DNA of 64,000 bases from Gonocerus acuteangulatus (taxonomy: Eukaryota; Arthropoda; Insecta; Hemiptera; Coreidae): positions 87,403,651-87,467,650 of the forward strand of contig OX328126.1 in the NCBI GenBank assembly GCA_946811695.1, read 5' to 3'. A model generated the notes under the pieces. That model made no database searches, had not been told where the DNA came from, and saw only the letters and a program-made list of their open reading frames with translations. This document shows, piece by piece, positions 22,186-33,195 of the stretch (within the stretch, counting starts at the first letter, position 1; each line of letters begins with the position of its first letter). Both the position numbers and the translations under genes were made by a program.

Positions 22186-24598
22186 ATTTATTTATTTTAT
22201 TTTTATTATTTATTTATTCTTTTTTCTTTTTTTTTTCTTTCTTTTTTTTTTTTTTTTTTTATCCCCTTATTTTTTCTTTCTCTTTCTTTGTTCTGAACTC
22301 ACTCATTCTTTTCTATTTTGCTTTTGTATAACTTTTGTTCCCTAGTAAATTTTAGAATAAGAACACATTTGTTTGAAAATAACTTAATAATTTGTTAATG
22401 TGTAACAATTGACCAGGCGATTCGCCAAGTTGCGAAGCCTTATCAATAAATAAATCAATAAAACACTAATATAAGAGAGTTGTTAGGTTAATGGACTAGA
22501 TAAATAAAGAATGTATGACTTTGTTCTCCAGCAAAACTGCCCATAGAAATGAGGGTTTAACCCTAAAGATAATCAAGTAAGAGAAATAAAGAGCAATAAA
22601 CAACCATATAGTTCAAGAGAACAAGGCGTGAAATTTGTTGTGCTAAGAAGACTGAGAATCAGCCATACTCAATCACTCACACCTATTTACTAAAAAATAC
22701 AAGCCTAGATGCGAGGCATGCAACGTTCCTTTAACAGTAAACATCTACTAACAGACTGCAGGAAAAGAGACAACCTACAGGCACCTCATGACCTAAATGA
22801 GCTGTTATCAGATAAGAGCCTATATATTTCTACCATAATGACTTACCTAAAGACCACGAATACGTACAATGAATTATAGCTATATTAAAAGTAACGCACA
22901 ATTACTATCAAAGCCAAAATTTCTGATCTCAAAATAATAATAGACCAAATTAATTATTTATCACGAGTATATTTTTTAGGTTAGATCTTACCTGATATTA
23001 GATACATTTTTATTATTGTTACAATTATACAATTCTTTTATTAGATACTGATAATTTATTTATTTAAATTTTAACGTTCATTATTATTAACTAAAAATTT
23101 TAGTACGGGTTATTTATAGGTTACCACCCTTTTCTAGCAAGGATAGGGCTGATACCTTTTCTTTTTTCTAAAGAAAAGCCACCACCCCATTGTGGGAATC
23201 AAAACCACGACCCTTGGCACCGAGTGTTAAGGCGTGAGCACTTTATACCGATTAATTAATTGTATGATATATATTTCTAATTAAACATCAATTATATTTA
23301 AAAGATTTGATTTAATTTTGGTGATATCCATAAACTTTGATAAAAGCAGTGCTAAGCAGGGTGCAAGAAAGAAACCAATAGATTCAAGAATTTAAAGATT
23401 ATTTTGGACTCCCTCTAAGTGTTTAATTCAAAATGATCTCTTCAAGAATAAATTTACATTTATAATAAATGCAATACATAATGATGATCTTATTTAATTT
23501 ATTTTTAAGGGTTTTATACAATTTTTACCGATCAAATCAAAGTTCGGGGGGGGGGGAGCTGCAGCCCCCTCAGCCCCCCCTTATATACGCCCATGTGTGA
23601 TTATTAATGCTTTTAAATTTTATTGTTTTTAGCGCCTTTTGGATATGCACTTCGATTGCTGTCAAGAAGTAACCATCACAGCCTCAAACTTCTTCAAGAT
23701 GGATAACTCTTTGTTCATATCTGTAATAATTTATAATAATATGTATTTATAAGTAAAGTAGCCAAATAGTCTTCTCGTAATGTCACTGTCTTATGTATAG
23801 AATGCGTGGAAACGCCACATTCATATGTGTAGAATATAGTTTTTTAACGCCATTAATTTTCTAACAGACGAGAAACAAATATTACCAACGCCTTCCAGAT
23901 AGTATTCTTGGTCATTTTATAAAGTAATACAATGATTTCAAATGATGGAGGAAGAGGAAAATCTATTAAAAGGAGACGCCATGCCCTGAAAACGGTTAAT
24001 TGATTTATTCGTTTCATTTAAACATATGTACGTGTACGTGTATATATATAACATTAAAAAAATAATCATTTCCGTAACAGGCCACGAAGGCCTAGAGAAC
24101 TTATTATTTACCACACGGCACACCCAGGAGATAGTAAGGTCGGTACTATGCTCCGGCCCCCTGATTTTCCCATTTGCTGGTACTCATTAATGCATAAATT
24201 AAAGGCTGGGTTGGCCTAAGGAAGTTCAGGGAGACCTAATCCAATACACGAACGAAGTCACTAGAAGATAAAAATCTTTAGTACTTGCTCGGGATTTTAA
24301 CTCAGGTGCTCCAGCATATTAGTCCACTGAGTTAACCTCGCCCCCAATATATGTATATATATATATAATATTAGCAATAAAGTAACGTCCCTATAACAAG
24401 CAATTGATGGTTTTATTTAATAGCAACAGTTTAAAAGGCTTTTATAATATTATTTTTTCGTTTATGTTGCAGATGCTGTCCTCCGCGACGACGTACGTTG
24501 TGATCATGGTCCAAGCACAGCCGCAAATGAAAGGTGTCGTTTGTCTGACTCCCAGTAGTACCAACTCCACTCTATCCGATGCTTCAATGCCTTCATGA
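19584..24598 (+). CDS. gustatory receptor (7tm_7 family), four exons, 405 aa
   Basis: Exons 19584-20522, 21760-21822, 23633-23722 and 24473-24598 join in frame through three phase-0 introns, the arrangement typical of the 3' ends of insect gustatory receptor genes. Exon 1 (313 residues) has LYGSFPI near the N-terminus and six hydrophobic segments, including HFNLSVVGLIRTSVSMVVMV and QLLFISSLVFLSST. Exon 2 is SKTLGQKL...; exon 3 ends EVTITASNFFKMDNSLFIS; exon 4 supplies the seventh membrane segment with the family signature TTYVVIMVQ. Insect GRs are ligand-gated cation channels with inverted topology relative to GPCRs; the tastant cannot be predicted. The first donor (GAG|GTTGGA) is weak; the others are good (AAT|GTAAGT, TCT|GTAATA). 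Start chosen at the first ATG; Met7 is an alternative. It is convergent with the receptor at 25947-31191. Confidence 0.9.
20568..21206. mobile_element. MITE-like element with about 60-bp inverted ends, in receptor intron 1
   Basis: GTACTTACGTATGAGCTTCA at the left is matched, inverted, by TGAAGCTAATACGTAAGTAC at the right, and the similarity runs on through GATCTGGATCATCA. Near 20765-20835 it carries GCGTTTCCGCTCGCTACGCT, also found inverted at about 51440 and 51720. No ORF. Confidence 0.55.
22130..22290. repeat. TA microsatellite followed by a T-rich pyrimidine tract
   Basis: A run of (TA)n at about 22138-22188 passes into a long T-rich tract with C interruptions to about 22290. The predicted small ORFs across it are artefacts of composition. 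It lies in intron 2 of the receptor gene. Confidence 0.8.
23060..23262 (-). mobile_element. tRNA-headed SINE, family C
   Basis: Read on the minus strand, a tRNA-like head (AGTGCTCACGCCTTAACACT, a B-box-like GTGGTTTTGATTCCCAC) is followed by GGTGGTGGCTTTTCTTTAGA, then the shared central segment AAAGGGTGGTAACCTATAAA-TAACCCG and a tail AGTTAATAATAATGAACGTT. Copies of the same family are at 44370-44506, 47988-48172 and 48818-49008. Confidence 0.75.
24054..24345 (-). mobile_element. tRNA-headed SINE, family D (copy 1)
   Basis: On the minus strand the head GGCGAGGTTAACTCAGTGGA, then GAGTTAAAATCCCGAGC, resembles a tRNA with A and B boxes. The body (AGATTTTTATCTTCTAGTGA) and the 3' part (CCTTCGTGGCCTGTTACGGA) are shared with the copy at 31388-31722. 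Confidence 0.65.
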
Positions 24599-24989
24599 TC
24601 ATAGCACAGTATTACCAACATTCTATGGACGACGAAAAGCCCTCGGCAAGATATGAATTTTATTTGAAAGTCTACAAATTGTGAAATAATATCTTCAAAC
24701 AAGTTTGGGCATTTTTCAAACAGATCGATTGTCAAATGATTGCATTATGAAAGAAATATACAAATGGTGCTTCCCTGCGTTATCAATATTTCAAATTTCA
24801 CTCGAAACTTAAACCTGTTATGGATTATCTGATGAAATATATGTTACTATATGAGTGCACTTGTGAAGCCAGCAGACAGTTCTCTCTTCATTTCAGAAAA
24901 TTAGAACGCCTAAAAAATGTTCCTGCCTTAGTGATTCGTGGCCTTCAGAATCTTCCAGTGAGAATGGATAGTTCCAGACGGATTTATGT

Positions 24990-24991
24990 AC

Positions 24992-25047
<56 letters not shown>
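24990..25047. repeat. TA microsatellite
   Basis: A nearly pure (TA)n run between the two convergent receptor genes. Confidence 0.9.
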
Positions 25048-25050
<3 letters not shown>

Positions 25051-25186
25051 ACGCATGGAGAGAGAAGCAGTCTCACAAACCATTCATATGAACCCCAGCG
25101 AAGAAATTTAAAACAATATATATATATACGTGTATAAGAAGGTAATCAATACATTATGTACATGTTACACACATGTATGCTGTTAA

Positions 25187-25517
25187 CCCATTCGAGACCG
25201 ATTGGACATCGTGTGTGCACTTGATTTCCGAGGCTATAAGACAGCCTGTACACCGTGCGTGCAATAACAGTAACGAGCAATTATCAGTTATTCTGAGTAA
25301 ACTAGTCGTCGAAATAGGATTTTTCTTGAACTAATGAAATCTATACAGGAAAAAAAATTGTGCTCAATCTGCTCCTCGCAATAACACTTTTTCGAAGTGC
25401 AACGATCTTATTTACGGGAATTCGCTTACGAATCAGGCGATTTCTATAGTAAAAATGTATTTTTTTTATCAAGCATGATCAATATGAGTTCGAAAAAAAT
25501 CATCGTGTCGAATGGGT
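25187..25517. mobile_element. piggyBac-like MITE
   Basis: TTAACCCATTCGAGACCG at the left and an inverted ATCGTGTCGAATGGGTTAT at the right bound about 330 bases without an ORF. The left flank is TTAA and the right is TTAT, a one-base decay of the expected target. Confidence 0.5.
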
Positions 25518-25946
25518 TATAGCACAATTATTTATAAGTTTTATTAATGTTAAAGGAGTGGTTATGACGTTTTTATTCTAAGGCAAGAAAAATAATAATA
25601 AAAAAAAAATTATGTTTAACATATGAAACATTTATTATATATAACTTAATACAAAGAAAATAAAACGAAAACGAATATGGTGTTTTTGGATTTTTTTTAA
25701 TTGTAGAAGATAGGCTTTTTTCAAATCCTTTTCGTGATATCTCCGCGCCACAAGTTTCGACTAAAAATTGTCATCATTATGTTCTTTATCAATTTTATTA
25801 TTATTATCGATTATTGAGTTTAGGTGCGGGTGCAGTAGCGACTAAGCTAGAATGTTGACCAATAGAAAAAATATTGGCGTAAATAGGTCTCTCAGAATTT
25901 TGAGGATAAAACAATTCTACGTATGCAAGTACAACGTTTTGGCGAG

Positions 25947-27016
25947 TTAGGTATCAAACTGGCTTATAATGACCAGAAACACAGCAGCAGAAGCAGCAAC
26001 CTAAAATGAAGAATTATCTGTTAGTGATTTCAAAATTATATCTTGAATATTTGCTGAAATTAAAGTAAATATTTATATTTCGTGATGTACTCACGGAATG
26101 TACCATGGTGTAGTCCAAAGGGAACATGCCACAAGCTGAGAAGTTCAGCTGTCGGTTCATTTCTAGTTGGATGCGAAGTTTACTCTGCAAGCAGACGGTG
26201 TAATAGTGAATTCATCAAGAATATGAAGCAATAAGACATTGCATAAATCAAAGTAATTTTCTTGAATTTATAAATAAAAAATAAATAAATATTTTTCAAT
26301 TCTTTAAATCTGACGTTTTCTATGGGATGTTAAAGTATCGAAAAAATATAAATAAAAAAATCAATTGTTCGAAAAAAAATGGCAGCGCTGGTCTTATGTA
26401 TTCTCATGCGAGAGATGTGGGTTCGAGACCCGGGATTTTTCTCATTTAAGGGACTGTTGAGAAAATTCTCACTACACAGTTTTATTTACACAAAAAAAAT
26501 GGAATCAAGAAAATATTATTACCTAAACAAATAAAACAACATAATAAGTATTATAGTGATTTTAATAACTATAATACCTACACTCGTCAGGAGACATTTG
26601 TTTGGTGTTTGTAACATAGCTTTGTACAAGCATTTGTTTGTTTTCTTTGTCTGTAACAAACATCAATTATTCAACATTAGCGTTCATGTACAAATAAATA
26701 TTTGAAATATCGATAATAAAAAAGTGTATATAATAATATTTTAATGGTTTTAATAAAAAATATAATTTAGCATTTATATCTGTTAAAAAAAAATCCGCAA
26801 TTTTTTTTGTTTTCTTATTTGTCCCGAGCTGTTTGGGTTCACAGTTTGGACTCGAGACCTCCGAACTGTAAGTCCTAGACGATTCTTACCTAGCCTATGA
26901 CAGTCCCCGGACCAAGACCTACATGTGTGCCAAGTTTGGTAAAAAACCGGTCAAACGGAGTTGAATTGTGTAAGGAACAGAAAGTCAGATTCAAAAACAT
27001 CTGAGTTTTGTATATA

Positions 27017-27066
<50 letters not shown>

Positions 27067-28392
27067 AAGATATATTTTGTATTTGTAGATCTACCATATT
27101 TCTTTATTGGCTTGACTATTTGTTTTATTAATTCAGCATTTGTGATTTTTATTTTAGCTCACCAAAGTGTACCCGAAACGACCTTAGTACATGTTTTTAC
27201 AAAAATCGTATTGATGTTTTCCTAGCCGAATCCCAACTATTCCCTGACAGCTTACCACCTCGACGGCTAATTATCTACACCTCATTTTTTGGTAAATTTT
27301 TTAAAGAAAATCTCTCCTGGGAAACCTGCAAATATTTTTATGACGTGGATTACGTAATCATAGAAAATAAATGGAGTAGAGATATAATATTTTTAAATAC
27401 CTCTTTGGAAAGTATGACACATTCGTTTGCAAGGAATTGGAAGTGAACGAAGCAGTATAGAACCCAGGAGACTGTGAGTGCTAGAGACACAGCTTCTTGC
27501 GTCGGATCTTTGTCGGCCTTGAACCTCTTCAGAAGTCGAAGGAAGTTCTTGATGGAATCCAAGGAGAAGTTGAGCAGGGCTAAGTAGATGTAAGATAGGA
27601 ACGCAAGGACCTTAAACATTCAAACCATTTTTCATTTTTCATTTTAATATTCAAATCAAAAACTCATTTTAATTAAACTTACGGTTTATCATCGTCTACT
27701 CTAATAAGACAATCATATATCAAATAGTGTCATTAGAGGAAGAATAGAAGCAGTTATTAGCAGGTTTTCATCTTTTGGGGGAAAATATAAAATAAAATCT
27801 CATAGAGAAGGAAGATTTTAGGCGCCAAAACAATAACCTGGCATTATCCTAAGCGGAAATGACTCTCCCCCCCACCTCCTCAACGTTCGCCCTAGGAAAA
27901 CACTCAATTTCTTTCCTTCTTTTAATAAAATACTCATGTTGTTGGTTAATGCAATTTAAAACAAAAAACAACCAATTGAAGTGAATTGAACAGAGAAACC
28001 CTGTTCACAATTATAACAACGTAGGAACCAGATACGCGCCTCTGTTCAGAGCCCCTAGTGGTAGGAGTTACAACCAATGCTCTACTCAGTTTGGCGCCTT
28101 AATTCATTTTGTAAATAATTCAGAGTAAACCCCAACTTTTAATGAACCGATTTAATTTCTTTTTATAGAATGTCTTTTTCTTTATGCACCCAAGACGGTT
28201 ACCAAGTTTCGTTACAATACAACGGAAATTACGGCTGTTATGGACAAATTAGTAAATTGGGTCCGGAGTAAATTAATAGGGCCCCCTCCAGATAGCTATA
28301 CAGAACTTTTAACGGGGATCATTTTCGTTATTTATTTTGTAGGATCAATGGGGATTTGATGAAATTGTCTTCTAAACGAGGAGAGCAACAAT

Positions 28393-28437
<45 letters not shown>

Positions 28438-31191
28438 GGCATCCACAAATCGTGGCCATTAGCGCCGGCCTCCAGGGTGCAGCCAGAAATTTTCTCAGCG
28501 AGCCCTGAGATGAGAAAATTTCTGGCGCCGGTGGGGATCGAACCCACCATCTCCCGCTTATGAATCCAGCGCGCTAGACACTAGACCCCGGGAGACCCCA
28601 GCAACAATGGTATTGCAACTTTCAATGGATAACCGAAGAAGATGAAATGTACACGGCGTGCTTGTAAATCAAACTTAACCTTTCTAGCTTTTGAATCAAA
28701 TGTTGTGCCATTGTGATATCAATGCCTGGTCATTACTATGTACTCCTGCTGAAAAATAGGATATTTATTCACTGAGCCTTACCTGGAGGGAGTAAATAGA
28801 TTCAACATCATCGCCAACCCCCGAAAGAAGATGGTGGCACTTGATCACTGATTCCAGCCGGCGCTTCTTGCAGGAAGGGAAGATTGCAGTGGGGAGAGCA
28901 GCGAAGAGAGTCCTGAGGATGAGAAGGAGGGCGAAAAACTGCACATCGATCAGCTGACAGAGAAAGAGCATTCCGCCAATGTGCAGAGCTTCTACCAGAC
29001 CCGCCAGCGTAAGTCCTGTAGTCAAACCCGCCCAGAGCACGTTATGAGTTGCGGTGAAGACGACTCGCAAGAAGAACGTACATAACAGGAAGGACCAGTT
29101 GTAGTCGAAGCTCAAGCCTAGAGACTCCATTACGAGCTCACATTGCTCCATCACCTGCCAATCAACACGTTTATGGCTTATGCAAGTTATAATAATGCTG
29201 CAGGAAAAACAATTTTTTGTATTAATCAGTGACCAAAACCCTGAAAAGGAAAGTAGTAACACATATCGAAAAGTGGAATATTATCAACCTCGAGGAAACT
29301 AATTCTCAAAATGTGAGACGCCATATTCCCGCAAACCTGTTCGTAGGAAACTATAACCCGAATTGTCGGAAGGCACGCCCATGCAAATCTCTTGGGAGGA
29401 AACCATTTCTCTAAATGTGGGAAGCCAAACCCTCGCAAACCCCTTCGGAGGAAACCATTTCCCTAAATATGGGAAGACAAACCCCCGCAAACCCCTTGGG
29501 AGGAAACCTTTTCCCTAAATGTGAGAACCAAACCCCCGAAAACCTCTTCGAAGCAAACCATTTCCCGAAATGTCAGGAGCCAAACCCCCCGCAAACGAAG
29601 AAAACCAACACCAAATGCCGGAAGGTATAGGGAAAAGTTATAAGTAATGTAGAGAAATTAGCACTCGTCGTGAAAGTTGATCTGGCCGATATATGGGAAA
29701 ATTTAGAATAACCCTTGCAACAAATATACATCTACAGGAGTCATCAAATTACCAGAACTCTAAAATGCAAAAATGTAAATTGAGATGGGTGACCGACCAC
29801 GTGCTGTTGGCATTATAAAAGGGTGGCAACCTGTAGATAGCCCGGCGCTAATGGCCAAGTTGTAGATGCGCCGTAAAAAAAAAGAAAAAAAAAAAGGAAA
29901 AAAAAAGTAAATTGAGAATTAAAGGAACGCAACATCAAATACTTATGCGGGTAACAGTATATTACCTGCTAAATGAGCGAGACATTTTACTTCAAAGGTG
30001 AGAAAACGAAATCGGCAGAAATTTAAAAACATGGATCACGCTTTTTGTGTGTATTTTGATTCTATAACACTATTATAATATCGGGCGAAAATAATTGACT
30101 ATACAAATTTGAGATAATTAGATGTTTTATTAAATAAAATCATTCGCCTTTTTGACTGCAATCATTTGAAGTAAAGGACAAAACAGGTCTGTGAAAGCTG
30201 AAGTAGCTTACATAATTCTTTGAATCAATCTTTTCTATATGGCGTGGGAATATCAATGTAAGATGTGTAAGTATTAGTCTATGGAGCTGGATTCATGTTC
30301 AGCTAGAGTACAAACTTCTTGGTTTCATCCAAGAAAAGAACAAAACGCCAGAAAAGAATTGAACAAATTGACGAATAACAATCTCATTTTAGGGCTACAT
30401 TTAGATTTAGAATGACACCTGTTTGGTTTGATGCCATTTGTAACTTAATTAAGCCATACGGGAGCAGATCCTGCTTGGCGAAAGCGATGAACTTCCCAGT
30501 TTGCTTTTTACAAGATGCTAAATGCCGTACACGAGGCGAACAGAGACTATAACGCTGCAGACAGAGGTTCATCCCGTGCATGTTTGAACAGTTCCATAGG
30601 CCGCCACGTAAATAGGTCCCACACATTTTCCTCACCCGCTCCCGCAGTCCCGGACCGGTTTGTGATAGCCTTAACATTTTCCAAGGAATCGGGCGTGCTT
30701 TGGGAGTTTTAGCTTTAACTTTAAAATGATTGGATGGATAGAATCTCCAAATTTCTACGCGAAAAGACTGTAGCCTGTAAAATCAAAGTTTAATAATGCA
30801 CCCAAAAGGAACGTTAGGTGCAGGACATCATTCTTACCAATGTTCAAGTAGGAGGAAGGGAAAAACCTTACAACAATATCTTGTATACCAATAAGCTGAT
30901 TACCTGCAATGCTCTGCCGATCCTGGACCTGAAGGCGTATACCTGATAGAGATGGATGGGAGGAAGAAGGCTGATGAGTGTGCGTCGGACAACGAAGGAG
31001 ATGCTATTGAAGTCACCACGAATGCTAGCTTTGACTGCATAGAGAGTGTAGAAGAGGAAGCCAAAAGCTACAACTGCAGAGATGAAGAAGTTCTTGGCGG
31101 AGAACTGCCATCGCTTGTCGAAAGGGAAGACTGTCAGGTATCTGGATACCCTGAAGATTACCAGGAGTTTGTTGAATGTGGTCTTCCCCAT
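25947..31191 (-). CDS. gustatory receptor (7tm_7 family), five exons, about 337 aa
   Basis: Minus-strand exons 31191-30904, 29154-28783, 27610-27401, 26184-26095 and 26000-25947 (288, 372, 210, 90 and 54 bases) join through phase-0 introns. Exon 1 begins MGKTTFNKLLVIFRVSRYLT and has a first membrane span. Exon 2 has two or three spans (ALLLILRTLFAALPTAIF). Exon 3 has VLAFLSYIYLALLNF and ALTVSWVLYCFVHF. The 90-base exon 4 carries the family pattern LNFSACGMFPLDYTMVHS, the same length and phase as exon 3 of the neighbouring receptor. Exon 5 ends AAVFLVIISQF, where the usual TY of the C-terminal signature is replaced by VF. At 337 residues the model is shorter than the usual 370-450, so a missed exon between the first two is possible. 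The exon 3 acceptor (TTTAAG) has a poor pyrimidine tract; other sites are good. Confidence 0.85.
26810..27000. repeat. dispersed repeat of the 'CGGTCAAACGG' type
   Basis: Contains GTGCCAAGTTTGGTAAAAAA-CCGGTCAAACGG, the inverted counterpart of the CCGTTTGACCGATTTTGAC units in tandem at 40385-40715. A GT/TA microsatellite follows (27010-27063). It lies in an intron of the minus-strand receptor. Confidence 0.5.
27720..27960 (+). repeat. family F1 repeat (copy 3)
   Basis: Contains AAAATATAAAATAAAATCTC, the CCTCCTCAACGTTCGCCCT segment and the TAATGCAATTTAAAAC end, matching 5925-6200. It is in intron 2 of the minus-strand receptor. Confidence 0.55.
28394..28599 (-). mobile_element. full-length tRNA-headed SINE, family A, with target duplication
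   Basis: The minus strand starts with a tRNA-like head (GGGGTCTAGTGTCTAGCGCG then GGTGGGTTCGATCCCCACC with a perfect B box). A central hairpin follows (AGAAATTTTCTC twice, inverted), then the tail GGCGCTAATGGCCACGATTTG...GCCGT and about 43 A. It is flanked by the 10-bp duplication AGCAACAATG (28384-28393 and 28600-28609). The tail is the one carried by the 5S-headed SINE at 31922-32106. It lies in intron 2 of the receptor gene. Confidence 0.88.
29300..29625. repeat. degenerate minisatellite, unit about 52 bp
   Basis: About six imperfect units with GGAGGAAACCATTTCCCTAA and AAACCCCCGCAAACCCCTT. Overlapping ORFs on both strands are artefacts. It lies in intron 1 of the minus-strand receptor, next to the 52-bp-periodic start of exon 2. 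Confidence 0.7.
29786..29906 (+). mobile_element. 5S-headed SINE, 5'-truncated, with target duplication
   Basis: Starts within the 5S-derived head (TGGGTGACCGACCACGTGCT), then the central segment GGGTGGCAACCTGTAGATAG and tail GGCGCTAATGGCCAAGTTG-TAGATGCGCCGT plus an A-rich end. It is flanked by the 11-bp duplication GTAAATTGAGA (29775-29785 and 29907-29917). Confidence 0.88.
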
Positions 31192-31267
31192 GGCTAGAGC
31201 ATATGGTTCCTGTCTGACCGATATTTGCTGGATCCATAGGTATTACTCTAATGTCCTTTTGAATTGA

Positions 31268-31386
31268 TTACTTACAAGGGGAGTATACAGAGGTAGGGTC
31301 ACCGATCTCGTCCATTTTTTCTGGTTATTCTGCATGGAAAAATAGTCGAAACTTGTCCGAGTGTTTCGTCCAATGTGCCTTAGGAT
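31268..31386 (-). repeat. dispersed repeat, inverted partner of 32448-32570
   Basis: Read on the minus strand it contains CACATTGGACGAAACACTCG and GCAGAATAACCAGAAAAAAT, matching the plus strand at 32448-32570 (GCATTGGACGAAACGCTTGG, GCAGAATCACCAGAAAAAAA). It may derive from a Penelope-like terminal repeat but lacks a clear ribozyme core. Confidence 0.55.
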
Positions 31387-31387
31387 C

Positions 31388-31722
31388 CGAAAAAAAAAAT
31401 CAATCCCGTAACGGACAACGAAGGCCCAGAGGGGCAGACACTGTAGAGGTGTCTGATTCTTGACCATACAGAACACTAGGGAGATGGATTCAGTACTATG
31501 CTCAGGCCGCCTGATGTTTCCCTTTGAAGATATCCATTAATAATTTAATTTAAGGCTGTGTGAGCCTAGGGACGACCTGGTACCCCAAACCCAACCGAAT
31601 CGCCTAGTGTCGTCCGTGAATGACGACACTAGGAGATAAAAATCTTAAGTGCACGCTCGGGTTTTGAACCTGGCTCCTCCAGTTCATTAGTCGAGAACTC
31701 TACCACTGAGCTAACCTCGCCT
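31388..31722 (-). mobile_element. tRNA-headed SINE, family D (copy 2)
   Basis: On the minus strand the head GGCGAGGTTAGCTCAGTGGT-AGAG and CAGGTTCAAAACCCGAGC show A- and B-box-like motifs in tRNA spacing. The body and 3' part match 24054-24345. It lies just upstream of the minus-strand receptor. Confidence 0.7.
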
Positions 31723-31921
31723 CACCCCATGAAATAAAATAAAATAGTTTTAATATGCTTTATTTTATCTCTTGGACGTATATCCGGCAATATTTCAAAG
31801 AACATTTACCCAGTTCAATCCAAATTTGGAGGGTCGATACAGGTTCAATATCACACTTTTTTCCAATCGGGGTGTTTCTATTTGTTCTGGAATCGACGTT
31901 ATATGCAAAAAAGTTCACATA

Positions 31922-32106
31922 TTTTTTTATTTTTTATTTTTTTTTTTTATTTTTTTTTTATTTTTTTTTTTTTACGGCGCATCTACAACTTGGCCATTAG
32001 CGCCGGGCTATCTATAGGTTGCCACCCTTTATAATGCTAACAGCACGTGGTCGGTCACCCATTCAGGTACTGACCACGCCCGAAGTTGCTTAACTTCGGT
32101 GATCTT
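31922..32106 (-). mobile_element. 5S rRNA-derived SINE with target duplication
   Basis: On the minus strand the element starts AAGATCACCGAAGTTAAGCA and continues with CGGGCGTGGTCAGTACCTGA and ATGGGTGACCG, which is the 3' half of 5S rRNA including its internal promoter. Then come AAAGGGTGGCAACCTATAGA-TAGCCCG, GGCGCTAATGGCCAAGTTG-TAGATGCGCCGT and an A-rich tail. It is flanked by AAGTTCACATA (31911-31921 and 32107-32117). This places it in the 5S-derived SINE class (SINE3). Confidence 0.9.
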
Positions 32107-32447
32107 AAGTTCACATATTATTTTTATTTTGAGAACTCGTTCACAAGTACCTTCTGAGATAATACAATAATCATTTATACGGTTAGAAAAAGAAAGCTCT
32201 CTTCTTTTCAAAGAGCTTAAGTACGTAAAAATCGGATTATCTCAACAAAAGATATTTTACTTGAAAACGTAAACATATTTTTAAGTTTTCTTGTCAAAAT
32301 ATAAATTATTGTTTAACGATTGTATTTCTTCTTTAATCTACTCTCTAAAACAAATGAATTGGTGAAAGAATCATGTCGATATCATTTCCCAAACTCCAGA
32401 AATAAAATAAAGCATTTTCAACCTACTTTATTTTAGTTCTCGGCTCC

Positions 32448-32570
32448 TAAGGCGCATTGGACGAAACGCTTGGACGGCTATTTTTCGATGCAGAATCACC
32501 AGAAAAAAAAATGGACTACATCCGTGACCCCACCACTGTATGCTCCCCTTGTTAGCTTACAGTATGCATG
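32448..32570 (+). repeat. dispersed repeat, inverted partner of 31268-31386
   Basis: Sequence from CTCCTAAGGCGCATTGGACG to GTATGCTCCCCTTGTTAG matches the reverse strand of 31268-31386 with a few differences. The 1.1-kb spacer contains two SINEs. Confidence 0.55.
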
Positions 32571-32599
32571 GGAATGTATTCATTTTGCTGTGAATCAAA

Positions 32600-33189
32600 A
32601 CTGGTGATTGTATTAATTTTGAAATTATAAATCATTTGCAGTCATCAGTCAACTTCCTTGGTGTTGCTCAGCTAGTTTCTGTTTAGCAAACCTTGTCTTT
32701 AGAAAACCTTATCTTTAGCAAGCCTTTTCTTTAGCAACCTTATCTTCTTCAATAAACTTTGAATGAAGATAATAGATAATACTGTAATATAAATTTGTTT
32801 GATTGTTCTTTTTCTGAAAAATAAATAAAATTGTCCTTTAAATCAGAATGCAAAACTTAATAAAATAATCAATGAATTGATTTTTGCATTAGACTTATAA
32901 GATGAATATCTGTAATGTAAAACTGTTATCTACCTTTTTCTATGCTAAACAAATTACCTTTAATCGGATATCAATACTTTATCACTTATTTACATGGAGG
33001 CAATATTAACATTCCATTAGATGGATAAATCAAACATGTTCTAATGCCATCCAAGTATTTACATAATAAGAGGAAACAATGTTTAAACATTATTACCTTA
33101 GCATGAGTAACAACGTACTCTATGTATACAAGTAAACAGGACTTACGGTTCGCAGGACTGATATCAGACAACCATAAAGCCAGACAGTG
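32600..33189. other. intergenic stretch without recognised gene
   Basis: AT-rich. A small array of TTAGCAAACCTT/TTAGAAAACCTT/TTAGCAAGCCTT-type units occurs near 32695-32740. Nothing else was recognised. Confidence 0.4.
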
Positions 33190-33195
33190 ACTAAC

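Noticed and set aside
25187..25517. Exon or regulatory element between the two receptor genes
   Set aside because: Inverted CCCATTCGA ends and a TTAA flank indicate a MITE instead.
28520..28599. tRNA gene
   Set aside because: A- and B-box-like motifs are present, but the cloverleaf is imperfect and the segment is the head of a SINE with poly(A) tail and target duplication. The same applies at 31650-31722, 24290-24345 and 26385-26445.
30384..30677. 97-residue minus-strand ORF with several Cys (possible secreted peptide)
   Set aside because: It lies in a receptor intron, has no signal peptide, and the Cys pattern fits no family I know. Probably chance or an old repeat.
31974..32106. 5S rRNA gene
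   Set aside because: Only the 3' half of 5S rRNA is present, fused to a SINE body and tail and bounded by a target duplication.
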